Part shown: positions 63,177 to 64,000 of the stretch, piece after piece
Layout of the letters: each line of letters begins with the position of its first letter
Numbering within the stretch: position 1 is the stretch's first letter
NCBI RefSeq assembly: GCF_019186805.1
Contig: NZ_CP066783.1
Coordinates: 611,501 to 675,500, forward strand
Reading direction: 5' to 3'
From: Comamonas fluminis
Lineage (GTDB): Bacteria > Pseudomonadota > Gammaproteobacteria > Burkholderiales > Burkholderiaceae_C
DNA: 64,000 bases
Program-made: the position numbers and the translations under genes
Notes under the pieces: model-generated
Told to the model about the DNA's origin: nothing
Databases searched by the model: none
The model's input: the letters and a program-made list of their open reading frames with translations, nothing else

Positions 63177-63800
63177 TCAATGAAACGTGGCGGGGTGCGA
63201 TGGAGTTTCGCGAGACAGATCCCAGAGGTTGGGCAATGTGTCGTTGCTGTAGCCGGAGATGAACTGCACTTCGCGGCCATCTTCATTGAAGACGGAGCGC
63301 CGCACAGCGCCGATATTGGCTCCATACACATGGATGCTGATGGAGGTCTGATCTGCCAGCGCATTGCTGACCTGATGCACATCCCCAATAGAGGGTGAGA
63401 CAGCTTCCACATCGCCGGGCTGGAGTACATGAGCTGGGCCGCTGCGTTGCCAGTGTGTGGAGGCATCACGCGTAAAGGCCTGTGATTGCTCAGACCCGCG
63501 CAGCATGCCGATCAGTCCCCATACCGTGTGGTTGTGAACAGGTGTTGTTTGCCCTGGCCCCCAGACGAAGCTCACGACAGAGAAACGATTTTGAGGATCT
63601 GCATAAAGCAGGTATTGCTGGTAGCGCTCTGGCGATGGCTGGGCATAGTTCTCGGGCAGCCAGTCGTCATGGCGCACCAGCTCTTGCAGCAGTGATGTGC
63701 CGCGCTGCAGCAGTGGTGCTTCTTCGGTTTCGTCCTGAACCAGTTGTGTCAGCTGCGCAAGAAAGCGGCGCAGTCTGGCCGGGTTGTGGTGGGTACTCAT
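63177..63800 (-). CDS. Cysteine dioxygenase-family thiol dioxygenase (probably Gln-type, 3-mercaptopropionate-like)
   Basis: 207 residues, a single cupin that oxidises a thiol to a sulfinate with non-heme iron. Metal histidines H89 and H91 in PVHNHTVWG and H142 in VHQVSN. The position that is arginine in mammalian cysteine dioxygenase seems to be glutamine here (YQQYLLYADPQNRFSV, Q61/Q62), which in bacteria marks the 3-mercaptopropionate dioxygenase type. ATG 63800 is used; upstream frame covers the promoter. Upstream of and co-transcribed with the rhodanese gene. Confidence 0.88.
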   Translation of the reverse strand: MSTHHNPARLRRFLAQLTQLVQDETEEAPLLQRGTSLLQELVRHDDWLPENYAQPSPERYQQYLLYADPQNRFSVVSFVWGPGQTTPVHNHTVWGLIGMLRGSEQSQAFTRDASTHWQRSGPAHVLQPGDVEAVSPSIGDVHQVSNALADQTSISIHVYGANIGAVRRSVFNEDGREVQFISGYSNDTLPNLWDLSRETPSHPATFH

Positions 63801-63959
63801 CGGCGTCTTCAATAAAAGTGAATGCTCAGAGGATTGCAGCAGAAGCACGCGCGATACAGACCGAATACTTTTGCATAAGGATTCTTGTTTTTCTTCGTTG
63901 ATGCACCGGTGGTGCCATGGGTTCAATGTGGGCTTGGCAATATCGAGAGGAGCGGGTTT

Positions 63960-64000
63960 ATGGCGGTATTCGAACCGGGGCAGTGGAGCGAAGGAGTGGG
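63960..64000 (+). CDS. Start of an unidentified gene, cut by the window end
   Basis: ATG at 63960 with GAGAGGAG about eight bases upstream, open to base 64000, giving MAVFEPGQWSEGVG. It diverges from the thiol dioxygenase gene across 159 bases. Too short to name; position suggests the next gene of the organosulfur set. Confidence 0.5.
   Translation, partial: MAVFEPGQWSEGV

Overview
The window looks like chromosomal DNA of a betaproteobacterium of the family Comamonadaceae, most probably Comamonas. Reasons: high GC, dense gene packing, Comamonadaceae-type porins, a DUF969/DUF979 5-oxoproline locus, and two intergenic repeat families (a stop-codon-abutting CCCCCTGAGGCGC element and an AGC-N-GCGCTTG palindrome family) that I associate with this family. 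Organism identity is inferred from gene content, not from a marker gene. I saw no rRNA, tRNA, CRISPR array, prophage or complete insertion sequence.

Layout. 1-8 kb: 3' part of tyrS, a LysR regulator, glmU with a translationally coupled orphan histidine kinase, a MASE2-GGDEF diguanylate cyclase, an Lrp-type regulator and glmS, so both dedicated UDP-GlcNAc enzymes (GlmS, GlmU) lie close together. 8-13 kb: an acetyltransferase, a three-gene TRAP transporter (dctMQP), a zinc-ribbon protein and a GntR/FCD regulator. 13.2-19.8 kb: a tightly packed operon for 5-oxoproline (pyroglutamate): two DUF969/DUF979 transporter subunits, pyroglutamyl peptidase, pxpA, a fused pxpB-pxpC and a biotin carboxylase-BCCP protein. 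19.8-23.3 kb: a TetR regulator diverging from a dioxygenase, a class II aldolase-like protein and a 2-hydroxyacid dehydrogenase.

23.3-31.5 kb: copper ATPase copA behind a MerR-type promoter, a 7TM orphan histidine kinase, flavin reductase, riboflavin synthase, a beta-solenoid protein and a second TetR. 31.5-42.4 kb: a membrane PQQ dehydrogenase, two porins, and a little-studied chaperone module (DUF2760, Hsp70, Hsp70 with a long C-terminal extension) interrupted by the second porin. 42.4-45 kb is the most accessory-looking stretch: a MITE-like element on the stop codon of the large Hsp70, an AT-rich membrane/coiled-coil gene, DUF2809, an SMI1/KNR4-like protein and two hypotheticals.

45-64 kb: aldehyde dehydrogenase, MarR-FUSC efflux pair, YeiH-type exporter, a VanW-glycosyltransferase fusion, a LysR regulator, creA, an MFS transporter, a TonB receptor with a DUF2946 protein, and at the end an organosulfur-looking set: Tat-exported binding protein, flavin monooxygenase, four-domain rhodanese and a thiol dioxygenase. 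A truncated gene starts 41 bases before the window ends.

The most promising undescribed biology is (1) the pxp operon, whose parts together amount to the modules of a urea-carboxylase-like, biotin-dependent enzyme, (2) the split Hsp70/DUF2760 system, and (3) the dispersed palindromic elements that sit inside the linkers of several proteins.
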